A DNA stretch of 64,000 nucleotides from Desulfurivibrio alkaliphilus AHT 2. Its GTDB lineage: Bacteria; Desulfobacterota; Desulfobulbia; Desulfobulbales; Desulfurivibrionaceae. Below are positions 8,233 through 17,231 of the stretch, piece by piece. The DNA is taken from positions 124,001 to 188,000 of the forward strand of contig NC_014216.1 in assembly GCF_000092205.1 (NCBI RefSeq), read 5' to 3'. The notes under the pieces were generated by a model, which worked only from the letters and a program-made list of their open reading frames with translations, was not told the origin of the DNA and made no database searches. Positions within the stretch are counted from its first letter, which is position 1; every line of letters begins with the position of its first letter. The position numbers were made by a program, and so were the translations under genes.

Positions 8233-9420
8233 ATGGCGAAGGTTTTGATTATCGGCGCAGGTGGGGTGGGCAGCGTGGCGGCCCATAAATGTGCCCAGGT
8301 TCCGGAGGTGTTCAGCGAAATTGTGCTGGCCAGCCGGAGTGTGGACAAGTGTGAGGCCATCCGTGATTCAGTCAAGCAGCGCACCGGCCGCGAGATAGAA
8401 GTGGCCCAGGTGGATGCCGGGCAAAAGTCGGAACTGGTTGCGCTGCTGCAAAAGGTAAAGCCGGCGATGGTGCTGCATCTGGCCTTGCCCTATCAGGACC
8501 TGACCATTATGGAGGCCTGCCTGGAATGCGGGGTGGATTACCTGGATACCGCCAACTACGAATCCGAGGACAACCCTTGCTTTGATTATTCCAGGCAGTG
8601 GCCCTTTGACGAATCTTATCGCAACAAGGGCATCATGGGCCTGTTGGGCAGCGGTTTCGACCCCGGGGTGACCAACGTCTTTTGCGCCTACGCGGCCAAA
8701 CATTATTTCGATGAGATCCACTACATCGACATCCTGGACGCCAACGGCGGCGACCACGGTTACCCCTTTGCCACCAACTTCAACCCGGAGATCAACATCC
8801 GCGAGGTGACCGCCCGCGGGCGCTACTGGGAAAACGGCCAGTGGGTGGAAACCGAACCCATGGAGAAAAAATGGGTTTTTGACTTCCCCGGCATCGGCCC
8901 TAAAGATGCCTACCTGCTCTACCACGAGGAGCTGGAGTCGCTGGTGAAAAATATCAAGGGGCTCAAGCGGATCCGCTTTTGGATGACCTTTTCCGAGCAG
9001 TATCTCAAACACCTGGAGGTGCTGGGCAATGTCGGCATGACCTCCATCGAGCCGGTGATGTTTGAAGGCCGGGAGATTGTGCCCCTGCAATTTCTCAAGG
9101 CCCTGCTGCCCGACCCCGCCTCGCTGGGGCCGCGTACCAAGGGCAAGACCTGCATTGGTAACATCATGGAAGGGGTCAAGGACGGCAAGCCCCGCAAGAT
9201 CTACATCTACAACAACTGCGACCATGAAGAATGCTACCGTGAGGTGGGCAGCCAGGCGGTTTCCTATACCACCGGGGTGCCGGCGATGATCGGGGCCATG
9301 CTGATGGTCAATGGCGTGTGGCGAAAGCCCGGCATTTACAACATGGAGCAGCTTGACCCCGACCCCTTCATGGAACAGCTCAACCAGCACGGGCTGCCCT
9401 GGCAGGTCAAAGAGCTGTAA
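8233..9420 (+). CDS. Carboxynorspermidine synthase (saccharopine-dehydrogenase-like)
   Basis: The 395-residue protein begins with a Rossmann NADPH motif (VLIIGAGGVGSVAAHK) and carries the family segments SGFDPGVTNVF and DANGGDHGYPFATNF. The family joins aspartate semialdehyde to 1,3-diaminopropane (or putrescine) and reduces the imine to carboxynorspermidine (or carboxyspermidine). AGGAGG lies 9 bases before the start. The decarboxylase nspC follows after 2 bases, which confirms the pathway. A 10-bp palindrome GCAAATTTGC overlaps the leader at 8208-8217. Whether the product is norspermidine or spermidine cannot be read from sequence. Confidence 0.93.
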   Translation: MAKVLIIGAGGVGSVAAHKCAQVPEVFSEIVLASRSVDKCEAIRDSVKQRTGREIEVAQVDAGQKSELVALLQKVKPAMVLHLALPYQDLTIMEACLECGVDYLDTANYESEDNPCFDYSRQWPFDESYRNKGIMGLLGSGFDPGVTNVFCAYAAKHYFDEIHYIDILDANGGDHGYPFATNFNPEINIREVTARGRYWENGQWVETEPMEKKWVFDFPGIGPKDAYLLYHEELESLVKNIKGLKRIRFWMTFSEQYLKHLEVLGNVGMTSIEPVMFEGREIVPLQFLKALLPDPASLGPRTKGKTCIGNIMEGVKDGKPRKIYIYNNCDHEECYREVGSQAVSYTTGVPAMIGAMLMVNGVWRKPGIYNMEQLDPDPFMEQLNQHGLPWQVKEL

Positions 9421-9422
9421 GC

Positions 9423-10598
<1,176 letters not shown>

Positions 10599-10738
10599 AT
10601 AAGTACCACTATCGCAATATCATAACTGACCAGTCGGCCCCGCTGGCCGAACTTTTCCCGGCTAAGGTGCTGTCAATGCTAAAAAGTGAGGGCCGGATCG
10701 ACAAAACTTGCAAGGGCCCGTAAGGTGTCATAAAGCCT

Positions 10739-12835
10739 ATGAAACTGATGAAATTAACCATATTAATGGCGACCATCGGTCTGACAGTGGCAATCCTGTG
10801 GCAGCCGGTGGCCGAGGCGGTGGGCGACCCGACTGTCCATCATGATCTGGAGCTGGAGCTGTTTCCTGCCCAGGGGCGGCTGGAGGCCGTCAGTCAGCTG
10901 ACCCTGCCGCAGGCGGGGGCTTCGGCGCGGCTGTTCCTGTCGCCCCAGGCGCGGGTGAGTGAGGTTGCACTCAACGGCGCATCCTTGCCCCACAACTTCA
11001 CCGGCGGCATACTCGACATCAGGTTGCCCACCGAGGTGCGCGGGCGATCGGTTACCCTGGCGATCCATTACGCGGGACGCTTCACTGACCAGCCACCGCA
11101 GGATCCCGTCATGACCGAGGATCCGAGTTTCGGGGTGGCGGCGGCCATCTCCGAGCAGGGAACCTTTCTCTCCGGGGGCAGCGGCTGGTATCCCGATCCG
11201 CGCCTGGGTAAGGCCACCTGGCAGCTGAGCGTGACGGCTCCGCCGGGATACCTGGCGGTCACCGCCGGGCGGCTCGTCGAGCAGACCACCACCGCTGAAT
11301 ACAGCCGCTCGGTCTGGGAGGAGCACATTCCCCTGACCAACCTGACCGTCTCCGCCGGTCCTTACGAGGTGCGCTCCATTCAAGTCGGCGAGATCCCCGT
11401 CAGCACCTATTTCTATCCGCACAGCCAGGATCTGGCGGCAAACTACCTGGAAGCCACCCGCGAGTACCTGGAACTTTACCAGGAGTTGTTCGGGACTTAC
11501 CCTTTTGAAAAATTCGCGGTGGTGGAAAATTTCTTTCCGACAGGCTACGGTTTTCCCTCTTGGACGCTGCTCGGCAGCAGGGTGATTCGCCTGCCCTTCA
11601 TCCTCGAAACCAGCCTGGGCCATGAAATCGCCCATTCCTGGTGGGGCAACGGGGTGCGAGTCGACATCGCCCAAGGTAATTGGTCGGAAGGGCTCACCAC
11701 CTATGTGGCCGATTATCTCTACCTGGAACGCAGTTCCGCCGAGCAGGCCCGGGATTACCGCCTGCGAATCCTGCGTGATTATGCCGCCCTGGTCCCCCCG
11801 GAGCTTGATTTTCCCCTGGCCCGCTTTCTACGGCGCACCGACCGCCCGAGCCAGGCGGTGGGCTACGGTAAGGCAGCGATGATCTTTCACATGCTGCGCC
11901 ATAAAGTCGGCGAGGAGATCTTCTGGGGCGGCCTGCGCGAGATGGCTGAAACGCGCCTGTTCGACCGGGTAAACTGGGATGACTTCGCCAGCCTCTATTC
12001 CCGCTTGGGTGACACCGACCTGGGACCATTTTTCGAGCAATGGGTGCGACGCCCGGGCGCTCCGATCCTCTCCCTGGAGGATGTCCAGGTGCGGCGCGAC
12101 AAAGATCAATGGCACCTCAGCGGACGACTGAGCCAGCAGGAGCCCCCCTTTGTGCTGCAACTGCCTCTGACTCTGGAAACCGAGGGTGAGTCCGTGGTCC
12201 AGTGGATCACCCTGGATGACCACGAAACCCACTTTACCATGACTGTTGCCGATGCGCCCAGGCGGCTGCTGGTCGATCCCGATGCCCATCTTTTTCGCCG
12301 TCTCCATCCCACCGAAATTCCCGCCTCGGTCAACAGTATTCGTGGTTCTGGAAGACTGCTGGCGGTGCTGGCCGAGGATCTGCCGGCCCCCACCGCCGAA
12401 GCGGCCCGCCTGATCCTGCAGGCTTTGCGGCAGCAAGACGTGCGGATCTTCGAGGAAGGCGAGGTTTGCCCCGAGCAGTTGGTCGAACACGATGTGCTGT
12501 TTCTGGGATTACCGCGCCGCTTCGCCGACCCTCTGTTTGACGGCACGGAGCTGAGCGTCGACCGAGAGGGCTTCGCCTTTGCGGGCCAACGTTTCGACGG
12601 CGCCCAAGCCGCGCTTTTTGCCGCGGTCACGCCCCGTGATGCACCCGATACCCACTGGGCTTATTTCATCCCCAATTCGCCCGAATCCGCCAGCGATGCC
12701 GCACGGCGGATTCCTCACTACGGACGCGACAGCTATTTGATCTTCGACCAGGGGGAAAACCGTGCCCGCGGCACTTGGGATATTCGTGAGTCGCCGCTCA
12801 TTCGCAACTTCAATTTTTTGGAGGCAGCCCCATGA
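10739..12835 (+). CDS. M1-family zinc metallopeptidase, secreted, 698 aa
   Basis: A signal peptide covers about residues 1-27. The zinc site HEIAH (295-299) with the third ligand E317 in NWSEGLTTY is intact. The usual GAMEN exopeptidase motif is replaced by VVENFF (about 261-266), as in divergent M1 proteins. The first 200 residues form the beta-sandwich that precedes the catalytic domain. The last roughly 200 residues (about 500-698) are not recognised and may be a separate domain. The protein is probably periplasmic. Its stop overlaps the ChaN-like start (ATGA), so the two form an operon. Substrate is unknown. Confidence 0.85.
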   Translation: MKLMKLTILMATIGLTVAILWQPVAEAVGDPTVHHDLELELFPAQGRLEAVSQLTLPQAGASARLFLSPQARVSEVALNGASLPHNFTGGILDIRLPTEVRGRSVTLAIHYAGRFTDQPPQDPVMTEDPSFGVAAAISEQGTFLSGGSGWYPDPRLGKATWQLSVTAPPGYLAVTAGRLVEQTTTAEYSRSVWEEHIPLTNLTVSAGPYEVRSIQVGEIPVSTYFYPHSQDLAANYLEATREYLELYQELFGTYPFEKFAVVENFFPTGYGFPSWTLLGSRVIRLPFILETSLGHEIAHSWWGNGVRVDIAQGNWSEGLTTYVADYLYLERSSAEQARDYRLRILRDYAALVPPELDFPLARFLRRTDRPSQAVGYGKAAMIFHMLRHKVGEEIFWGGLREMAETRLFDRVNWDDFASLYSRLGDTDLGPFFEQWVRRPGAPILSLEDVQVRRDKDQWHLSGRLSQQEPPFVLQLPLTLETEGESVVQWITLDDHETHFTMTVADAPRRLLVDPDAHLFRRLHPTEIPASVNSIRGSGRLLAVLAEDLPAPTAEAARLILQALRQQDVRIFEEGEVCPEQLVEHDVLFLGLPRRFADPLFDGTELSVDREGFAFAGQRFDGAQAALFAAVTPRDAPDTHWAYFIPNSPESASDAARRIPHYGRDSYLIFDQGENRARGTWDIRESPLIRNFNFLEAAP

Positions 12836-13707
12836 AAACAGGTGCTTTGATCGCCTCGCTGACGATTGCTTTTTGGGTCTGTGCCGGTAATGCCTGGACG
12901 CACCCCCATATCCTCGATCTGTCCAGCAGTCAGGAAATCCCCTTTGAAGACCTCATCACCGACCTCGAGAACGCACGGGTCGTTTTCATCGGTGAATTGC
13001 ACGACCACGAAGGCCATCATCGCATGCAGCTTGAAATCATCCGCGCCTTGCAGGAACGCGGCAGGCCTGTTGCCATCGGCCTGGAGATGTTTCAAGCAGG
13101 TTACCAGGACGCCTTGGACCAATGGATCGCGGGAGAAATGCCCGAAGACAACTTCCTGCCGGTTTATCATCGGAACTGGAGCATGTGGCCTCTCTATCGG
13201 CCCATATTCATGTACGCCCGTGAAGAGGGGGTGCCGATGCTCGGCCTCAACATTCCGCGAGAGATCACCCGCCAGGTGGCGCGTCACGGATTTGCCAGTC
13301 TCGACCAGGAACAACTGCGGGACATGAACCTGGAAGGGTTTGCCTGTATCGTGGATCCAGCCTACAAACAATTCATCCGCAGGGCCCTAAACATGCATAA
13401 CCACGGAGAAGACAGAAGCTTCACCCGCTTCTGCGAAGCGCAACTGCTATGGGATGCGGCCATGGCCAACAATCTTCTGGCCTTCCTGGAAGAACATCCC
13501 GACCACACGGTGGTGGTCCTGGCCGGCAGTGGTCATTCCTGGAAGTACGGCATTCCCACCCAACTTGACAACCTGGTGGAGGTCGATTACCGGGTGCTGC
13601 TGCCGGAGCTCCCGGGGCGCATCAACCGCCGCAGCGCATCCAGTGCCGATGCCGACTACCTGTGGCTTGATTACGGACCAGACGGCTGGCAAGTCTCTAC
13701 CCAATAA
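12832..13707 (+). CDS. ChaN/DUF399-family haem-associated protein, 291 aa
   Basis: The start overlaps the upstream stop as ATGA and has GGAGG in the upstream gene. An N-terminal signal peptide of about 23 residues has no clear lipobox Cys, unlike classical ChaN lipoproteins. The family signatures are VVFIGELHDHEGHH (about 58-71), IGLEMF, and near the C-terminus VVVLAGSGHSWKYGIP. Known ChaN proteins bind haem dimers and are often Fur-regulated. Pairing with a secreted M1 peptidase suggests uptake or release of iron or haem from protein, or a periplasmic maturation role. That pairing argument is inference. Confidence 0.82.
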   Translation: MKTGALIASLTIAFWVCAGNAWTHPHILDLSSSQEIPFEDLITDLENARVVFIGELHDHEGHHRMQLEIIRALQERGRPVAIGLEMFQAGYQDALDQWIAGEMPEDNFLPVYHRNWSMWPLYRPIFMYAREEGVPMLGLNIPREITRQVARHGFASLDQEQLRDMNLEGFACIVDPAYKQFIRRALNMHNHGEDRSFTRFCEAQLLWDAAMANNLLAFLEEHPDHTVVVLAGSGHSWKYGIPTQLDNLVEVDYRVLLPELPGRINRRSASSADADYLWLDYGPDGWQVSTQ

Positions 13708-13966
13708 AGCGCTCAAGGAAAACGTCAACCAGGAGGCATCAGGAAAAGCTGGACAGGCAATCCCTTATCGAGCAAACCTTATTAAAAGTCGATGAGCTGC
13801 AGCGAGGTGTTGAATAGCCTTTGCCTGCCAGAATTTGCTGTTGACACTCCCCGCAGCAATTAACGACAGCGAAATATGATAACTTTTGAAAACCATTAGC
13901 AAATGTTGGACGGCGAGCATAAACAGTTTGACATCCGTTCCCCCGCGGAGGGAGGCTAATACAATA

Positions 13967-14551
13967 ATGAAACCCCTTAGAGCACTTCTTGGTTTACTGT
14001 TTATGGTGCCAGCCGGCCTGTGGCTGGCTGGCTGCGCCACTCAGGTTCCGGCCCCGATTCGTCAAGCCCCGGTCTTGGATCCGACCCCGGAAGAAGTCCG
14101 TGCAGCCCCCCTGCGCTTCGAGGAGGCAACCATCCGCTGGGGCGGCGGCATTGCCACAGTGGAAAACCGGATCGACCACGCCCTGATCCATGTGGTGTCT
14201 CGCCCCTTGGGCCGCAACGGTCGGCCCAGGGATACGGATGCTGGCTACGGTCGCTTCCTGGCCCGGGTGCCGGGTTTTGTCGATCCGGAGATATTTAAGC
14301 CCGGCCGGGAGTTGACGGTAAGTGGCCGGGTGGCGGGGATCAAGCATCTTGCGGTGGGAGAGTTTGAGTATCCTTACGTGCTGGTGGACGTGGAGGTAAA
14401 ATACTTGTGGCCCGTTCACGAACCTGTTCGTGATCCCTATCACCCATACCCGCACTACTATCCCTTCCACTACGACCCCTGGTGGTACGACCCCTGGTAT
14501 GACCCATGGTTTCCCCGACACTCCCCGTTTTTCAGGCCGCGCCATCGATGA
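13967..14551 (+). CDS. Slp-family outer-membrane lipoprotein with aromatic/His/Pro-rich tail
   Basis: The start at 13967 follows GGAGGGAGG; a longer frame from 13886 is unsupported. The lipobox LAGC (about residue 23) marks a lipoprotein of about 194 residues. The core matches the Slp/YeaY family: RWGGGIATVENR, then a YGRFLARVPGFVDPEIFKPGRELTVSGRV stretch whose parts are typical. The C-terminus (about 160-194) is an unusual tail of alternating His, Tyr, Trp, Pro and Asp (HPYPHYYPFHYDPWWYDP), which could bind metal or pack on the envelope. A paralogue follows about 100 bases downstream. Confidence 0.88.
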   Translation: MKPLRALLGLLFMVPAGLWLAGCATQVPAPIRQAPVLDPTPEEVRAAPLRFEEATIRWGGGIATVENRIDHALIHVVSRPLGRNGRPRDTDAGYGRFLARVPGFVDPEIFKPGRELTVSGRVAGIKHLAVGEFEYPYVLVDVEVKYLWPVHEPVRDPYHPYPHYYPFHYDPWWYDPWYDPWFPRHSPFFRPRHR

Positions 14552-14657
14552 TGAGCGGTTCTGTCCCGATGCCGGACCGCAAGCGGGCGGTGGAGGCCCG
14601 GTGGCCGAAGTGGCCGGGAATCGCCGGGGGCCATTGTTGGTCACAAGGAGAATTTGC

Positions 14658-15149
14658 ATGCGCCAATTAGCTCTGATGTTATTGTTGCCTATCCTGCTGG
14701 CCGGCTGCGCCACCGGGCCCCGCTATGACACCGGCCCGGTGGCGCTGGACCTGATGCCGGCGATGGTGTCCGCTAATCCGGAGCCTTACCGGGGCACCGA
14801 AGTGTTGTGGGGAGGGCTCATCGTGGCCACCCATAATCTGCCCGATTACACTGAGATCGAGGTGTTGAGCTATCCCCTCGACCGCGCCCAGCGCCCCCTT
14901 GCCGATCGTACGCCCCAGGGGCGATTTCTGCTGCGTCAGGCTGGCTACCTGGAAGAGTTGGATTTTGCATCCGGCCGGAGGGTTACCGTTAAGGGCGTTC
15001 TGGCTGCGCCCAAGCAAGGGCGAGTGGGTGAAGCACCTTATACCTACCCCGTGGTGGAGGCCAGCGACCTTCATCTGTGGCCGCCCGCCCGGCGTGAACC
15101 CGAGCGGACCCGTTTTCAAATCGGCATTGGCGTAATCTTTGGCCGGTAG
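14658..15149 (+). CDS. Second Slp-family outer-membrane lipoprotein
   Basis: The start at 14658 has AAGGAG 7 bases upstream, giving 163 residues; the longer frame from 14430 overlaps the neighbour. The lipobox LAGC is near residue 17. Segments EVLWGGLIVATHNLPDYTEIEVLSYPL and RRVTVKGVL (read in short parts) align with the preceding Slp paralogue. It lacks the aromatic tail of its neighbour and ends in a short beta-strand (IGIGVIFGR). The pair looks like a tandem duplication. Slp proteins respond to starvation or acid in enterics; no function is known here. Confidence 0.88.
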   Translation: MRQLALMLLLPILLAGCATGPRYDTGPVALDLMPAMVSANPEPYRGTEVLWGGLIVATHNLPDYTEIEVLSYPLDRAQRPLADRTPQGRFLLRQAGYLEELDFASGRRVTVKGVLAAPKQGRVGEAPYTYPVVEASDLHLWPPARREPERTRFQIGIGVIFGR

Positions 15150-15203
15150 GCCCTGGCCTTTTACATTATCCGCAACCCATTTGCGGTCAGCGAGAGCACC
15201 TGA

Positions 15204-16232
15204 TTAGAGATCATCGCTGAACTCGGCGTAACCCTGAGCCGCCAACTCATCTTTGGGGACAAAGCGCAGGGCGGCGGAGTTGATGCAGTAGCGAAGGCCG
15301 GTGGGGGGTGGCCCGTCGGGGAAGACGTGGCCCAGATGGGAGTCGCCCCGACGGCTGCGTACTTCGGTGCGGACCTGGAAGAGTCGGCGATCATGGTGCT
15401 CAACAATGTTTTCCGGCACCAGCGGGCGGCTGAAGCTGGGCCAGCCGGTGCCGGAATCGTATTTGTCTTTTGAACTGAACAGCGGTTCGCCGGAGACGAT
15501 GTCGACGTAGATCCCCTCCCGTTTATTATCCCAGTATTTATTGTTGAAAGCTGGCTCGGTGCCATCCTCCTGGGTGACATGGTATTGCAACGGGGTGAGC
15601 CGGTCCCGCAAGTTATCCTTCTCGTTGGTTTCCCTTTCGCGACCCCAGATGCGGGCCAGAAATCCCTCCCGGCCGGAGCCGATACGGTAGGCCTGGTAGT
15701 GGCGGGGGTTTTTACGATAATAAGCCTGGTGATACTCTTCGGCCGGGTAAAAGGGGCCAGCGGGGAGAATGGCCGTCACCAGAGGCCGGCTAAAGATGCC
15801 CTGCCGGGCCAGTTCCCGCTTGGATTCTTCCGCCTGGCGGCGTTGCTCTTCATCATGGTAAAAAATGGCCGTTGAGTAGCCCCGCCCCCGGTCGGCAAAC
15901 TGGCCGTCGGGGTCGGTGGGGTCGATCTGGCGCCAGAAGATATCCAGCAGTTGCCGGTAAGAGATTACCTGGGGGTCGAAGATGATTTCCACCGCCTCGA
16001 GATGACCGCCGGCGGCATAATCCTCATAGGTCGGGTCTGGGCTCTGCCCGCCGGTATAGCCGGCGGTCACCGCCAGCACTCCGGCCTGTTGAGCAAAAGG
16101 TTTTTCAAGGCACCAGAAACAGCCCCCGGCCAAAATAGCCCGGCCTGGGGCCGTTGCCGTCCGCCCGCCGGCCAGGGCCAGCGTGCTTACGAATACCAAT
16201 GAAATAAGCAAGACAATGAACAGTAGCTGCAT
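15204..16232 (-). CDS. msrAB: Periplasmic methionine sulfoxide reductase MsrA-MsrB fusion
   Basis: An N-terminal signal peptide or anchor (about 1-22) indicates export. The MsrA domain carries the catalytic GCFWC (C38). The MsrB domain shows SGTGWPSF, the [11 protein letters not shown] segment and the catalytic Cys in [11 protein letters not shown] (about 317). The 342 residues thus reduce both S and R methionine sulfoxide epimers in exported proteins. No Cys zinc-binding CxxC pairs of zinc-type MsrB are obvious. A single ORF with no redox-partner domain suggests an external reductant supplies electrons. Confidence 0.94.
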   Translation of the reverse strand: MQLLFIVLLISLVFVSTLALAGGRTATAPGRAILAGGCFWCLEKPFAQQAGVLAVTAGYTGGQSPDPTYEDYAAGGHLEAVEIIFDPQVISYRQLLDIFWRQIDPTDPDGQFADRGRGYSTAIFYHDEEQRRQAEESKRELARQGIFSRPLVTAILPAGPFYPAEEYHQAYYRKNPRHYQAYRIGSGREGFLARIWGRERETNEKDNLRDRLTPLQYHVTQEDGTEPAFNNKYWDNKREGIYVDIVSGEPLFSSKDKYDSGTGWPSFSRPLVPENIVEHHDRRLFQVRTEVRSRRGDSHLGHVFPDGPPPTGLRYCINSAALRFVPKDELAAQGYAEFSDDL

Positions 16233-16479
16233 AGCCGGCCTCTTGTGGTGGAAGTTTAATCTTTGTGTCCGGTCTGTCTTGTGAATTTAAGCATTAATCC
16301 TGCTACCACAAGAGGGCCGTGATAAAGGAGTTTGGTGGTCCGCTATTTAATGTTTTTGCTTGCCGCCCAGGGTCGCATTGTATAGCCTTTATTAAAGAGG
16401 TTTCTTACCTGGTTGCTCGTGTTGCATTGAGCCGGGACGGCATCGGCCGGGAGATTTTTAACAACGTTTGAGGTTTGCC

Positions 16480-16680
16480 ATGACTGATCAACCCATCCCC
16501 AAGGCCACCCCCAAGGCCAAGCCCAATCCGCAGAAAGTGGCCTTTTTGCGCCAGCTTCCCCAGGAGATCAAGGAGCAGATCACCGGCGAGGAGGCCCAGG
16601 CCTTTATTTTTGATCAGGAAGTGCCGGATTCCATGCTGGATAAACTGAAAGATTATCTGGTGGATGACGAATCTCAGTGA
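16480..16680 (+). CDS. Small hypothetical protein, 66 aa
   Basis: The ATG at 16480 has TGAGG 7 bases upstream; an in-frame TTG at 16468 is a weaker alternative. The N-terminus is Lys/Pro-rich and probably disordered (PIPKATPKAKPNPQK). The remainder is an acidic amphipathic helix pair ending VDDESQ. No family is recognised. It is followed after about 30 bases by the DsrE-like gene and probably shares its transcript. Confidence 0.65.
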   Translation: MTDQPIPKATPKAKPNPQKVAFLRQLPQEIKEQITGEEAQAFIFDQEVPDSMLDKLKDYLVDDESQ

Positions 16681-16711
16681 TGAGAGGCGGCTTAATCAAG
16701 GGAGAGTTATG

Positions 16712-17062
16712 ATGGCTGAAAAACAGATCCTGTTTGCCTTTCGCGGTGATCCCCTCTGTTTTGTCCACGTGCTGTTAAACGCCCTGGACCTGCATGAGCA
16801 GGAGCTTGGAGGGTGGATTGTCATTGAGGGGGAGGCGGTTAAGCTGGTGGGGCAGATCAGCCGGCCGGAGCATTTTCTCAACGCCTTTTACCGCCAGGTA
16901 CGGGAAAAGGGGTTGATCGTGGCGGTCTGCAAGGCCTGCTCGGCCAAAATGGAGGTTACCGCCGAGGTGGAGGCCGAAGGGTTGCCACTGGTGGGCCATA
17001 TTGCCGGGCACCCTTCCATGGCCCACTACTTGAAGGAAGGCTATCGGGTGATCACTTTTTAA
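16712..17062 (+). CDS. DsrE-like cytoplasmic protein, about 116 aa
   Basis: Two consecutive ATG codons occur (16709, 16712); spacing from GGAG favours 16712. The pattern of strands and helices (ILFAFRGDPLCFVHVLLNAL, then WIVIEGEAVKLV) and the segment VAVCKACSAK recall DsrE/YchN-type proteins that handle sulfur or act in small oligomers. The catalytic Cys of true DsrE cannot be assigned with confidence, so sulfur transfer is not claimed. It converges on the 59-residue ORF at the end of the glutamate synthase operon, overlapping it by 11 bases. Confidence 0.75.
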   Translation: MAEKQILFAFRGDPLCFVHVLLNALDLHEQELGGWIVIEGEAVKLVGQISRPEHFLNAFYRQVREKGLIVAVCKACSAKMEVTAEVEAEGLPLVGHIAGHPSMAHYLKEGYRVITF

Positions 17063-17231
17063 AGATAATCCGGGTGACCGCCTGGTCGGCCAGTTCGGCC
17101 ACATCCATCAGTTTTTCCAGTTGGTCGAGCATTGTGAGCCGCTGCTGCTCCGGGGCGCAGGCAAACTCCTGCTCCATTCGGCCCGAGGCGATGTACTGTT
17201 CCAGTTCCCGCAGGTATTCTTCGTTTAGCAT
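17052..17231 (-). CDS. Small ORF at the end of the glutamate synthase operon, 59 aa
   Basis: The ATG at 17231-17229 overlaps the preceding stop as TGATG, a classic coupling arrangement. The predicted peptide is acidic and helical (MLNEEYLRELEQYIASGR, later LTMLDQLEKLMDVAEL) with a single Cys and ends RIIFKK. Its 3' end overlaps the convergent gene by 11 bases. No family is recognised. Length below usual calling thresholds may explain why such a gene is missed. Support comes from coupling and protein-like composition only. Confidence 0.6.
   Translation of the reverse strand: MLNEEYLRELEQYIASGRMEQEFACAPEQQRLTMLDQLEKLMDVAELADQAVTRIIFKK

Noticed and set aside
13731-13824. Orphan ribosome site AGGAGG followed by a helical-looking frame (EKLDRQSLIEQTLLKVDELQ)
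   Set aside because: No acceptable start codon follows at the right distance; possibly a decayed gene but not supportable.
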